DNA of 64,000 nucleotides. Source: Stentor coeruleus. Lineage: Eukaryota > Ciliophora > Heterotrichea > Heterotrichida > Stentoridae. This document shows, in pieces, positions 53,800 through 63,899 of the stretch (position 1 is its first letter; every line of letters begins with the position of its first letter). The translations under genes and the position numbers were made by a program. The stretch is from contig MPUH01000252.1 in assembly GCA_001970955.1 (NCBI GenBank), positions 1 to 64,000 on the forward strand, in the 5' to 3' direction. The notes beneath the pieces are model-generated. The model was not told the DNA's origin and did not search any database. It saw nothing but the letters and a program-made list of their open reading frames with translations.

Positions 53800-56700
53800 A
53801 TGGGAGCATGTACTTCGAAAAAAAGCGAAAAAGGTCAGAAGTCAATAAACATGAGAACAGTTCCTGAATTGCTGTATTTTAATAGAACCAAAGGGAAATT
53901 GTTAAGTGTTACTAATAAAAAGATAGAAAAAGTAGCTTTCCATGCACAATTTTTTTATTCCCCTGAGTCAGCAATAGCTTTTTTGACAGGGAAAAGGTTT
54001 ATGGTTGTTGGAGGAGCTTTAGCTGATAATTTGTCTAGTGCAGCAACTATGATTTCCCTTGTGAACCAAGAAGTTGAAGTACTACCCGAACTACCTATGC
54101 CTTGTAAAGAAGGTCAATTGCATGAAATGGGTGAATGGGTTTATTATATTGGAGCTTTACAAAATGGTCCAAATAGTATTATTTCTGCTCCAATAATAAG
54201 ATATAGTCACAAACAAGGTTTATGGCAAGAAATCAAACAACCTGAATCTGAAAATGACATATTCCAATTCTCATCTTTAATGCAATATGGTTCCTGTGTG
54301 ATGAACAAAAAAATTTTGATATTTGGTGGCATGAGGATATGTAGAATGGGTACTTTGAAGTGCAGTAAGAAAATATTATCAATAAACTTTAATGATGGTA
54401 TTCGGATAAGAGAAGAAGGAAAATTACCTGTAAAAATTGTCAATCCGATTGTCGCTGCTGGGGAAAAGCATGGAATACTTGTTGGTGGGTTTAATGCAAA
54501 AACAGGAGAACCTAATAAATCGTGTTTTTATATTATTTTTAAAGGTGAATTATTAGAAGTCCATAATATTGATGCACTTAATACACCTATATCAGAAAAT
54601 TATCCACCAATATATACAAAAGATTATGCAATGTTTATAACATATCCACATGTCGCTATTAGGTTTAGAGAAACACCAAAATGGTTTGTGTATCAGATTA
54701 AAAGCAAAGCATCAAAATCTAAGAAAAATCATAATGAAAAAATTAATTTAAGTTCTGAAATCAAAGCTAGAAACCCACATTTAAACCTAAGAATACCGAA
54801 AGCTGAAGTGAAAAATAAACGAAAAAGTAAAGAATATATTAAGATTTTAGGTGAAAAAGAAAATAAAGAGGAGTATAAAGATATTAATATTGAAGATGAT
54901 GATTTAAGATCAAGAGATTTGTGTAAGGTTGAAACTGGGAAATTTGGTGGGGAAAAAAAATATGAAAGTGGTAATGAGGATTATGGGTTTAATTTAAGTC
55001 TTGGGAAAAAAAGTAATCATGATGAGAAAATTGATGATTCTGATTTGTCTATAAAAATACACAAGAATGTTGAGGAAGTTGTTGATTTAAAACAAAAAAT
55101 AGGGAATTCGGAAAAGAGAAAAAAGTCTAAGGATAAAAAAAACAACAGTTTAAGCTCAAGTTCGGATGAGGAAAATCATAAGAAAATTGATGTAAAATAT
55201 GAAAATAGAGAAGATGAGAAGGGAAATGATACTGGAGATAAGATTAAATATAAAAAATCAAGTAGTTCTAATAGTTCGAGAGAAGATGAAAAACTTAAAA
55301 ACACTATGCCGTTATTTTTTGTTTCTAGCAAGCCAAAAGAGAAACTTGAAGGCCAAGAAAACATTGAAGAGGAAATAACAATCACAGAAAACAGTTTTAA
55401 AATTTCAGGAATTCCTCCTTTAAACATAAAAGCTATTCATGAAAAGCCTGAAAAACCTGAAAAGCCTGAAAAATCAAAAATAAACTTTGGTGGTTCACTA
55501 AAAGTCAAAACAAGCTCCCAGCGGGAATTCCAACACAAACTTAATTCCAGTCGTTCAAACGTTTTTTTAAACGAATGTCATCCTCCAATAGGAAAATTCT
55601 TAGAAGATGCTGAAGTCCAATCTTCTGCAAAAAGTAAAAAACCTGAACGTAGAAGTATACCTTTACATATAAAAAAGTCACCAAGTTCAGATTTTCCTAA
55701 AGACAATAGTTTAGATGTCCCAGTTCCAAGAAAAAAAGCAACTATTACATTTACAAAAAGCAGTATCCATATCGAACGTGGAAGTCTAATAAGTTCATCA
55801 TCAAATCTAAGCGACCAAGAACCTAATCCTATTATAAATAAAGAAGAATATTCAAATAACAGTTCTATAAATCATGACATTATTAATAACGAATCTAATA
55901 TAAAGAAAGATTTAATAAATGAACCAGAAAAAACTAAAGATCTTGGGGTATTTCTACAATTATCAAACAGAAGTTCTGATTCAAGTAAGAAATCAAATAA
56001 AGTGAATATTTTAGAAAGCCCAGATCAAAGCCAAGTTAATCCTATAAATTTATCATCTGCTGTGTATTTTACTGAATATGAACCTTGTAGGACTGAAGTG
56101 AAAAGTCCTGATCCAACATTGAGAAATGAGTTTTCAAGTATTGCCTTGCCTGGGAATTCTGAAGCAAGGCCAAAGACCCCAAATGTGGCGATAATAGCTC
56201 CAGATAAGCTTGAAATCAAACTTCCTATATTGAATTCCCCAACAAGTAAAAACGATGATGTTATTCACAGCATAAACCGGAAATCTAATGAAGACAAAAT
56301 CAGAATCCACAAAAAAGGCTCTGATTCAAGTAGTTCCGGCTCTGAAAAAAACAAAAAACCCCTTAAAATCAAAAGACCTGCAGCTCCAAACAAAGGAATA
56401 CTTGGAAATATCGCCTTAAGACCAATATTCAAACATATAGTCAAAACTGAACTTAAAGTTAACAAATCTAAAATCATCTTAAGTAAAAACAAAAGTTCTG
56501 GAAAAAACTCAGAATCATCAGATGTGTCTATAAAAAAATATCCTAGAGGATTATCACAATCTGTTTATGGTAATGCTGAAAATCATAAGAAATTCAAAAC
56601 ACCAGAAATCAAAATTTCAGATAAACTTAAAGAGAAGGAAAGTCAAGAAAAAGGTTTAAGTTTTAGTGAAAAAAAAAATATGAATTTTGTTGGGACTCCG

Positions 56701-57487
56701 CCTGTAATAAATTTGAAAAATGCACAAGGAAAAAATAGTTCATCGAGTAAAAGTGATTCAAAAAAGAAAAAATATCAAAAAAATAAGGGAAATAGCGGAA
56801 GTTCAAGTGAGTCAGAAAAAAGTGATAAAAATGATAGTGATGATGAGCTTAAAATTGTAGGCTCGTCTGAATCTTCTGAATCAAGTAGTTCTGATGATTC
56901 AGAAAGCCAAAAATATGTGCCTGTGAAGCCTAGAGTTAAAAGGACTAAAACTATAGCATCTGTTGATTCTTCTGATGTTTCTGATACGGAAAATGACAAA
57001 GATCTTACGTATACGCACAATCAGGGTGCATCTTTTCTTAAGCAAATCTGTATAGTTTTGAAAATAAATCCTATTTACTCAGTTCCAAGTTCTTTAAATA
57101 TATCAGATATGTTGAACTATCTTAGTCATTTTTTACCTAAAAAAACATATTCGATTGAGGAAGATTTTTTCAAAATTTTAGCTGTGATTCATGATGCTGT
57201 GCAAAAAAAACCTTTGAGAGAAAAAGAAAAGTGGGNTAAATATATCAGATATGTTGAACTATCTTAGTCATTTTTTACCTAAAAAAACATATTCGATTGA
57301 AGAAGATTTTTTCAAAATTTTAGCTGTGATTCATGATGCGGCGCAAAAAAAACCTTTGAGAGAAAAAGAAAAGTGGGGTATTTTAATGGCGTCAAAGCTA
57401 TTACCAGAAAATACAGAGATTTCTGCTGAAGAAATGGCTCATGCTTTGAGTAGAGCTTTGAAGTATATCATATTAAGAAAGGTTTAG
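53800..57487 (+). CDS. Acylated kelch-like protein with long acidic Ser region
   Basis: About 1,181 residues when the duplicated join at 57095-57377 is collapsed. Unmerged, the frame stops early at 57267. It begins MGACTSKK, a Gly-2 myristoylation plus Cys palmitoylation start. Residues about 45-300 have kelch-like features (FMVVGGALADN, ILIFGGMRI, GILVGGFNAKTGEPNKSCF). About 310-1080 are disordered, with blocks of Ser/Glu/Asp, Lys-rich stretches and a PEKPEKPEK repeat. The last 100 residues are a helical domain (ILMASKLLPENTEISAEEMAHAL). The function is unknown, probably a membrane scaffold. Its stop is only 21 bp before the next ATG. Confidence 0.82.
57095..57377. repeat. Duplicated contig overlap around n at 57236
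   Basis: Bases 57095-57235 and 57237-57377 are 141-bp copies that differ at three sites, two of them in one GCTGTG/GCGGCG pair that changes Val to Ala. The copies are in frame with each other apart from the n, consistent with two haplotypes of the same exon. Confidence 0.88.
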
Positions 57488-57508
57488 ATATCTTAATATA
57501 TTTTTATA

Positions 57509-58381
57509 ATGCAAAGTAAAGCAGAGAATGTGGAAGATGGACGATTTGGTGGGGATTCAGATAGTCCACAGCCTGGGAAGAAATGCTATATATGTCTTAA
57601 AGGCTTTAATTTCAGAAAAAAGCTTGTTTGTAGGCTGTGTGGTAATTCTGTATGTACTGATCATTGTCAAAGGACGCTTAACAGAAGCCCATCCGAAGAG
57701 CCTCTGCAAATTTGCGACTTATGCTACAAGCAGACCATACGAAAAGATCTTGAAACCGAATTAAACGAAGATATAAAAAGCTTAGAAGAAGAGCTAAAGC
57801 AAGCTAAATCTACCAACGATCGACTGGAACGTGAGCACTTTGAAAAAACATCACACGTAAGCCGGCTCGAAAATGAAGTCGAAGAACTAGCGCAAAAGTA
57901 CGAAAAAATCCTAAGAAATCTTGAAGAATCTTTAGCTGGAGAGGAATTAGAAGCTAAAGAAGTAACTGGGCTATACAAGGAAAATCTAGAAAAGCTTGAA
58001 AAAGCTAAAAAGTCAGATATCGAAGTAAACGAAAAGCTTAAATCAAACGAGCGAGAACTTGAAAACATGAAAAAGCAAGGCCAACTCATAAAAGAAACCA
58101 AAGAAAGCCTAAGCCTGCAATTAGACAAAATCAATTCTAAACTCAAAGGAAGTTTATCTTTAGAGCAAGTTAACTCAATCTTATGCCCAAACTGTTTAGC
58201 AACAGTACAAGTAGCATCAAAAAGAAGAGCTGAAGCCCCTTCAATATTAGAAGATGCAACTATAAGCCTTAACATTACAGATGATAGAGTTAGTATATTG
58301 GAATCTGTAAGAGAATTTAAAGATGCTCTCACTCACCAAAGTACTAATCCTACAGATAATGCTAAATGCTTTATTATGTAG
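57509..58381 (+). CDS. FYVE-like zinc finger, coiled coil and CaaX
   Basis: A single exon of 290 residues. Residues about 26-72 hold a FYVE/rabphilin-type double zinc cluster (CYIC, CRLCG, C...C, CDLC). The PI3P-binding R(R/K)HHCR core is replaced by KLVCRLCG, so classical PI3P binding is doubtful. Residues 75-225 are coiled coil, followed by a lone CPNC pair. The protein ends CFIM, a canonical farnesylation CaaX. A membrane tether combining a zinc finger, a rod and a lipid tail is inferred, as in some endosomal tethers. Confidence 0.85.
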   Translation: MQSKAENVEDGRFGGDSDSPQPGKKCYICLKGFNFRKKLVCRLCGNSVCTDHCQRTLNRSPSEEPLQICDLCYKQTIRKDLETELNEDIKSLEEELKQAKSTNDRLEREHFEKTSHVSRLENEVEELAQKYEKILRNLEESLAGEELEAKEVTGLYKENLEKLEKAKKSDIEVNEKLKSNERELENMKKQGQLIKETKESLSLQLDKINSKLKGSLSLEQVNSILCPNCLATVQVASKRRAEAPSILEDATISLNITDDRVSILESVREFKDALTHQSTNPTDNAKCFIM

Positions 58382-58398
58382 AGTTAATGATATTGATC

Positions 58399-59812
58399 TT
58401 ACTTCTTTATTTTGTTAATATATGATTTGAAGTTCTGCAAGATTAATTTTTGCACTAAAATCAAAGCTTCGTTATCATCATGTTCTAGTTCATCATTACA
58501 TGATTCAGCATTAAGACTATGCCAGATACCATTTAACCCAAGGTATCTTCCCCATTTATGTTCGTTATCACTATTTGTCAATCTGTCAATAGCAATTTTT
58601 TGTGCTCCTCTTATGACTCTGCCTCTCATTTTGATTGACCTTTCGTGTTTAGTTGTGCTGTTTTTTATAAGGAGTTCATTTATATCTGGTAATCCTCTTT
58701 TGTTAGGATCAACAATCGGCCATCTTTGGAGTTTTTCTCCTTCTGCTATCAAAAAACAGCAGGCCCGGGTAATTTCATAGCTTAAATCTTTTTTTTTAAC
58801 AGGAACTTCAACTCTTGGAGTTTTTTTAATTACTGGACGCTCTGTTTCTACTTTTTCAATAGGCACAACAACAATAGCAGGGATTTCAGGTTGATAAGCA
58901 GGTAAAGGTTCGCTAACAACATTTGAATTTTTCCTAAATTCTCTAGAAATCTCTATCAAATTGTTTTCGCTTATAACATAAGTACTAGGTTTATAAGTTC
59001 TATCTGTCCTTTCTTGTTCAAAAGTATTTACTACAAGTTCGACTCTGTATTTCTTAAGAGATTCTCTACAATTCACTGCTTTTATTAAGTTTTGTAGCAT
59101 TTCCATATGTTTTAAAAGATTCCTCATCTATTTACTTTTTACCTTTTCAAACATTTCAGAGTCATTTTTACGAGAGTTCCTCAATCTCATACGTTCTCTA
59201 TACCCAGTTCTTGGCTGAAAAGCAGTTTTAATCTGTTGGTCTGAATTCCCTTCGCTTTTCCAGTATTTTCTAACTAATGCTCTGCCTAATATTTTTCTTT
59301 CATCAATCCAATGCTGATAAAGCTGATTTATATATAAAATTGTATCTTCTGGCTCATTATCTTCAATAGTTTTAGTCTCTTTAAGTAGATAAATTGCCCT
59401 TTCTAATGGGATTATTTGACCTTTGTTTGTATCATTCTCCCAGATTAGTATGGATTTTTCAAGAAAAGAAGAAGGAACTAAAGTGCATAAAGATTTAGGT
59501 AAAGGTGATGAAGAAAGCCATTGAAGATCATCTTCTGAAGCTTCATAACCTAGAAGATTTTCTAATTGATCACTTGGAAGAGCAGAGTATTTTTGATAGA
59601 AAGAGGGAAGAGTGTAGAGCTTTTTACAGTTCCTTTTGTCTGAGATTTCTTCGATTTTCGGTACATCAATGAAAGCACAGTGAGGAATGCGTAAGTCAAA
59701 GCTTAAATCGTCTCGGTCAACACTTACTAGAAGACGCTTATTTTGATCAACATTTCGCGGGCGAATTACATGACGGTTTCTACTATGTCCTATATAGTCA
59801 ATTGCTGTTCAT
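58399..59812 (-). CDS. EPL1: Enhancer-of-polycomb homologue (Epl1-like)
   Basis: Three exons are proposed: 59812-59806, 59789-59143 and 59127-58399, giving 460 residues. The second intron (59128-59142) is GTAAAAAGTAAATAG. The first (59790-59805) would be a 16-nt GC-AG intron, GCAATTGACTATATAG, after a 7-nt exon carrying the ATG. The N-terminal IRPRNVDQNKRLLVS matches the EPcA start. TAFQPRTGYRERMRLRNSRKND followed by EKMRNLLKHMEMLQ across intron 2 is the family signature. Epl1 anchors the MYST acetyltransferase in NuA4/Piccolo complexes. The family call is strong for residues from 59789 down; the first exon is tentative. Confidence 0.82.
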
Positions 59813-59815
59813 AAA

Positions 59816-59869
59816 AAGAAGCTGAGATAGTGATTTTGATGTAAAAATCACTTGAAAATACAGCTTCTT
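59816..59869. repeat. 54-bp TA-bounded palindrome before Epl1 start
   Basis: Outer arms AAGAAGCTG (59816-59824) and CAGCTTCTT (59861-59869) and inner arms AGTGATTTT and AAAATCACT form a long hairpin with a short loop. A TA dinucleotide sits at each edge (59812-59813, 59869-59870). It lies immediately upstream of the proposed Epl1 ATG. Confidence 0.7.
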
Positions 59870-59957
59870 ATGGTTTCTTACCTTTATCAAGTTTCATGAT
59901 GGAGGTCTTGGCGCTTTCTAAATACTGGGGTTGATATCATATTTAATTTAAGTATAA

Positions 59958-60180
59958 TTTGACTAGATTGAAAGATATTTTACCTGATTTTCTCTAGTTT
60001 TATGAATTTTCTATGACAAATGAGTAAGGGATGTATGAGTTTTATATCATTTCACACACTTTCATAATNTTTGACTAGATTGAAAGATATTTTACCTGAT
60101 TTTCTCTAGTTTTATGAATTTTCTATGACAAATTAGTAAGGGATGTATGAGTTTTATATCATTTCATACACTTTCATAAA
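59958..60180. repeat. Duplicated contig overlap around n at 60069
   Basis: Bases 59958-60068 and 60070-60180 are copies of about 111 bp differing at two sites (AATGAG/AATTAG, CACACA/CATACA). Unmerged overlap between two haplotype contigs. Confidence 0.88.
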
Positions 60181-60255
60181 TTTTTTTTAAATTATCCTTA
60201 GCTCATAAAATTAGCACGGATAAATGTAAAAGTAGTGACTAAAAGTTTAACTAAG

Positions 60256-60756
60256 CTAGCAAGACATGAATCTTGGATTGATAAAGACAGTTTGATTATG
60301 TTTTGCATTTGAATATTCTGAAATAACTGTCCTTCTAAGATTGAACTGCTTATTATGAGGTTCACCAATAAACTGACCATTATGATGTTCTGATTGAACA
60401 GTAGTCTTCAATATCTCATTTTTGAAATCTTCAGTTTGATAAGTTTTCGGAGTAAATATAGAATTACTTGCCCTGCTTTTCCTATCAGCATCAATAAAAT
60501 CATCTTTATTCATCTCTTCTGGCCCAGTTGACTCATAAAACACCCCAACAGTCCTCTTATCCGGGTTATACTGGGCATCAGATCTCATTAAAGTCTTATT
60601 GATTTTCATTTTCAATTCATCAATGCGGTCTTGTCGATCTTTAGGTAAAACATCCTCATTATTCTCAATTTCATTTTTCACTTCTTCTTGTGGCTTAGGC
60701 TATATATAAAACACCTGAAACTCTGCCTTCCATTTTTGATAGTAATCTTTTTCCAT
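60256..60756 (-). CDS. Hypothetical hydrophilic protein, two exons
   Basis: Exons 60756-60715 and 60699-60256 join across the 15-nt intron GTGTTTTATATATAG (60700-60714), giving 161 residues. The first exon encodes MEKDYYQKWKAEFQ. The rest is charged and mostly disordered, with a GVFYESTGPEEMNKDDF segment. No family recognised. The intron is the only one here with GTG rather than GTA or GTC at its start. It begins 47 bp after the stop of the next gene upstream. Confidence 0.72.
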
Positions 60757-60803
60757 AATTATAACTAACTCATTTGAAAATAAGAACTTATTTTACCTAT
60801 TAA

Positions 60804-62375
60804 TTATCTTTTCTTTCTCACAAGGTCATTGATAAATGTTAAATACTCAATATTCCCATCATCATCTATATCAACAAATTTCAATATTTTAGGGTTTTCT
60901 AAAACCACTCCAAAATCAGCTAGGATTTTAAGGAAAATATCTGCTGAAACAACACCTTCAAGTTCTTCATCTGAACATCGAAAAGCATCAAGTAAAGATT
61001 TTACGTTTTCTTTAATGATTTCTTCACAGATTTGCTTGACAAATTTAGAATACTTTACAAGACCTGATTTTTTTTTATCAAACTTTGAAGCTAGATCTGC
61101 AACTTGGCTTTTTGCCAGTTCTAAGGTTGATAAAATTATGTCAGAAAAATNGTCTGCAACTTGGCTTTTTGTCAGTTCTAAAGTTGATAAAATTATGTCA
61201 GAAAAATCTTTTAACTGAATTGAACCTTCGCGGTTTATGTCTTCTTGTAAGAAAAGTCTTTGAAGAGGGATTGATTTTTGTTTAACAATACGAGCAAGGT
61301 CTTTGATTGAAATATCAGATTCTTTTGTTGCTGGTGATGAGGATCTATAAGATGGTCTTGGCTGATCAGTAAAATAATGTCTTCCTGTTCCTTGAAGTCT
61401 TTGAAGTGGACTACGGGATTCTCCTCTAAGGTTTTTATGACAGTTACTATTAACAGTTTCATTGTTTAAAATACACCCACAGTATTCGCAATTTATTTGG
61501 AATTTACGAAGCTCTTGAGTGTATTTTTCTGTAAGTCTAGCCCATTCAGCCAGTTCTCTTTGAGCTGATTCGTTTATATCTCTTTGATTAGGTTTTTCAT
61601 GTATAAGTTTCCAAATGAGTTCATCTTTAATATTGATAAGGTTTTTTAAAGCTTCAAAATCACTCACAATTTCCCTTACTTTTACCAATTCTTTCGGCAT
61701 ATCATTAGCATCTACATCTATTGTCACTCTATATGGTTTAGATAAAATCATATCAATAAGATTCCTCAAATCCGCTGTTCGTTGCAAAAAAGTTATCTGA
61801 TTATTAGCACTTCCTTCAACTAAATTAATAACATGTTCAGCACGATCTAAATCCAACTGAAGCTCTTTCAAATCATGTTGAAGCACGGCCTGTTTTGTCC
61901 CATAAGAAAAATTCAACCTTTCATTCATAGCTGAAAACTCGCCTTTCATATCTTTTTCAATCTGCGCTTTATTATTTTTTAAATCCGCAATACATCCTTC
62001 AACTTTACTTTTTTGCCCTATAATTTGCCCTTGTTTAGGTAAGACATAGTTATTGAGTATATTATAAAGCCCGGATAGCCGCACACGAAAAGCTTCTTCA
62101 ACACCCACATTTTTCGAAGGATATCTTGTAAAATTCGGCATAATTGCACAATCTTCACATATAAGTGCTTCATTAGTATCTGAATACATTTTAAGTTCTT
62201 TTTTATGAACTGCGCAGATTTTCGATAAAGGTAATCTTGGGACAAAGTCTGGGTCAATTCTAGGCGATGAAGGCTCACTTGTATGTGATTTTGGGGTTTT
62301 AGGACTAGAAGTTCCTGATTTCTTTTTGGTTTTTTTCACAGCTTTTTTCTTGAAAGCCGGGGGTTTATCACTCAT
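60804..62375 (-). CDS. B-box-like, coiled-coil, EF-hand protein
   Basis: About 504 residues after collapsing a 57-bp duplicated join (61096-61207). The N-terminus is Lys/Ser/Pro-rich. A B-box-like cluster (CAVH...CEDC) lies at about 53-76. A helical/coiled region spans about 90-260, and a CEYCG...C...H site lies near 297. The last 140 residues hold EF-hand-like units, the clearest being DIDDDGNIEYLT near the C-terminus, with Thr in place of the usual acidic twelfth ligand. Earlier hands are degenerate. A calcium-responsive scaffold is inferred. Confidence 0.8.
   Translation of the reverse strand: MSDKPPAFKKKAVKKTKKKSGTSSPKTPKSHTSEPSSPRIDPDFVPRLPLSKICAVHKKELKMYSDTNEALICEDCAIMPNFTRYPSKNVGVEEAFRVRLSGLYNILNNYVLPKQGQIIGQKSKVEGCIADLKNNKAQIEKDMKGEFSAMNERLNFSYGTKQAVLQHDLKELQLDLDRAEHVINLVEGSANNQITFLQRTADLRNLIDMILSKPYRVTIDVDANDMPKELVKVREIVSDFEALKNLINIKDELIWKLIHEKPNQRDINESAQRELAEWARLTEKYTQELRKFQINCEYCGCILNNETVNSNCHKNLRGESRSPLQRLQGTGRHYFTDQPRPSYRSSSPATKESDISIKDLARIVKQKSIPLQRLFLQEDINREGSIQLKDFSDIILSTLELTKSQVADXFSDIILSTLELAKSQVADLASKFDKKKSGLVKYSKFVKQICEEIIKENVKSLLDAFRCSDEELEGVVSADIFLKILADFGVVLENPKILKFVDIDDDGNIEYLTFINDLVRKKR
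61096..61207. repeat. Duplicated contig overlap around n at 61151
   Basis: Bases 61096-61150 and 61153-61207 are 55-bp copies differing at two sites, one of which changes Ala to Thr. The offset of 57 bp is a multiple of three, so the frame survives and the protein shows a false 19-residue repeat. Confidence 0.88.
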
Positions 62376-62396
62376 TTGAATTATTATTATTTTAGT

Positions 62397-62984
62397 TTAT
62401 TTAAAAGGCTGAATATATTCTATATACTTAAGCATGTCATGAATTGTTAGACATGAGTTCATTTTATCTGGGATAATAGAAGAATCAAAATCTCGACAGG
62501 TATAACTTGGTGAAGATTTGTGGACAATTCGTTTTGTGAAAATTCGGCTTTCAGGATGTTTGACAAGAGGCTTTTCGGGTAACAGAGGGAATTTTGTATC
62601 TTTTATGATTATAGGACTTTGTGAAACTTTTGATTGGTTTCGTGGGATTAGGATTTTATCATGGATTTTTAAGTTTAGATTAGTTTGGATACTTTTATCT
62701 TTGGATTGAGACTTTTTCTTAGGAAGTTCTGCCTCGAAAAGGCCCTCGGATTGGGATCCTATTAGGGAACGCTTTAGAGGAATGTATTTTGATGAAGTTT
62801 TTGTATAGAGTTTCAGCCACTCAAGAGTTGTAGCTTTGAATTTAGGGAAATTCAGCTGGCCTGATAATGGTACACGCTGTTTAACTAGGTAAGGAGGTGA
62901 GGAGTTTCCACTGTTAATTGGCTTTAGTAAAGATTCTTTGAATTTGATTTTCCTCTTACCTTTTTTCTTTTTACCGTTGCCCAT
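62397..62984 (-). CDS. Hypothetical basic protein
   Basis: A single exon of 195 residues starting MGNGKKKKGKRKIKF and strongly basic throughout. The Gly-2 could be myristoylated and the Lys run would help membrane binding, but MGNG lacks the Cys of the other acylated proteins here. Pro and Ser-rich middle, short helical C-terminus (DMLKYIEYIQPFK). No family recognised. It ends 21 bp before the start of the gene at 62375. Confidence 0.65.
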   Translation of the reverse strand: MGNGKKKKGKRKIKFKESLLKPINSGNSSPPYLVKQRVPLSGQLNFPKFKATTLEWLKLYTKTSSKYIPLKRSLIGSQSEGLFEAELPKKKSQSKDKSIQTNLNLKIHDKILIPRNQSKVSQSPIIIKDTKFPLLPEKPLVKHPESRIFTKRIVHKSSPSYTCRDFDSSIIPDKMNSCLTIHDMLKYIEYIQPFK

Positions 62985-63029
62985 TATTTTTATCTTATAT
63001 AATAGCGCATATTTTTCTAAGATATTTAT

Positions 63030-63899
63030 TTAGTTATATCCTAACTTAATTTCATCGACCATTTTGTTTTTCTTCTCACGGATTTTCTTTTCTATTTCAA
63101 TTATCTCTAATTTAAGACTCTGCTTCATCTGTGAAATCATATCATTTATAATCTGTCCTTCTCCTCCAATTTGTTTAACCTGTTTAATCTCTTCTTTATA
63201 TTTCTTTTTAATATCTTTAATCATGCTATTTTTTTCTTCAGCGCATTTTTCAATAATATTTTCAAGCTCTTCTCTATACTTATCCATTTTGCTGATTCTA
63301 GTAAAAGAATTACTTGACATTGTTCTATTAAAAGATTCAATTGGGGTTCCACTTCTACGTCTTCTTGCTTCAATTTTCATTTCCAAACTTTCTTCTTCTT
63401 GAAGACGTAAATTCTCAATAGCTTTTGCCCTAACTAAATTATTCTCGCTGTTATGTTTTTTCATTGCAGACTCAGCATCACGGTTTTCTGTTAAGCATTT
63501 AGTCATGAACATGTTTACTTGATAAGATCTATATCTTTGCCTTATAGCTACTTGATCTTGCATTTTCTTAATGATCTCGCCAGGTGTTAGCTTTGATACT
63601 GATGTTGGAGAACCAACATTAAGTAAAGTTATAACATCTTTTCTTGCTAGAAGATTATGCAAACGCTCCTGGTAATGAATGTATTTCGGATCATTAATAC
63701 TTTCATAATATTCGATTGCAGACTAAATAAAAACTACTTTATAGAGCTCCATAAGTTTGAGGATCGTATTAATATTGCAGTCTAAATCTAACTCGGTCTC
63801 ATAGTCTAAAACATGTTCAGCAAAATGCTCTGGAAGGCCAGGCAATAGGTTTAAAGTTAAACCTTTTGGACTTGAAGGATTAGACTTCTTTTTGTTCAT
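63030..63899 (-). CDS. Helical protein with coiled coil, two exons
   Basis: Exons 63899-63738 and 63722-63030 join across the 15-nt intron GTAGTTTTTATTTAG (63723-63737), giving 284 residues. Residues about 25-75 form helices resembling a MIT/TPR-like bundle (ILKLMELYKSAIEYYESINDPKYIHYQERL), assembled only after splicing. Residues about 110-284 are charged coiled coil. The function is unknown. Upstream DNA to the window edge (63900-64000) shows no further gene. Confidence 0.75.

Larger units (their letters stand above)
59813..60255. other. Spacer with palindrome and contig join
   Basis: 443 bp between the Epl1 start and the end of the next minus-strand gene. It contains the 54-bp palindrome and the duplicated join around 60069. 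A short plus-strand frame near 59870 (reading MVSYLYQVS, then a TGA) is not convincing as a gene. Confidence 0.5.

Noticed and set aside
57724-58332. Minus-strand 202-codon Ser-rich frame
   Set aside because: It is antisense to the coiled-coil part of the FYVE-like gene.
59871-59960. Extra upstream exon of Epl1 using GTAAGAAACCATAAG
   Set aside because: This 15-mer lacks A at position 10 and does not lead into the conserved frame.
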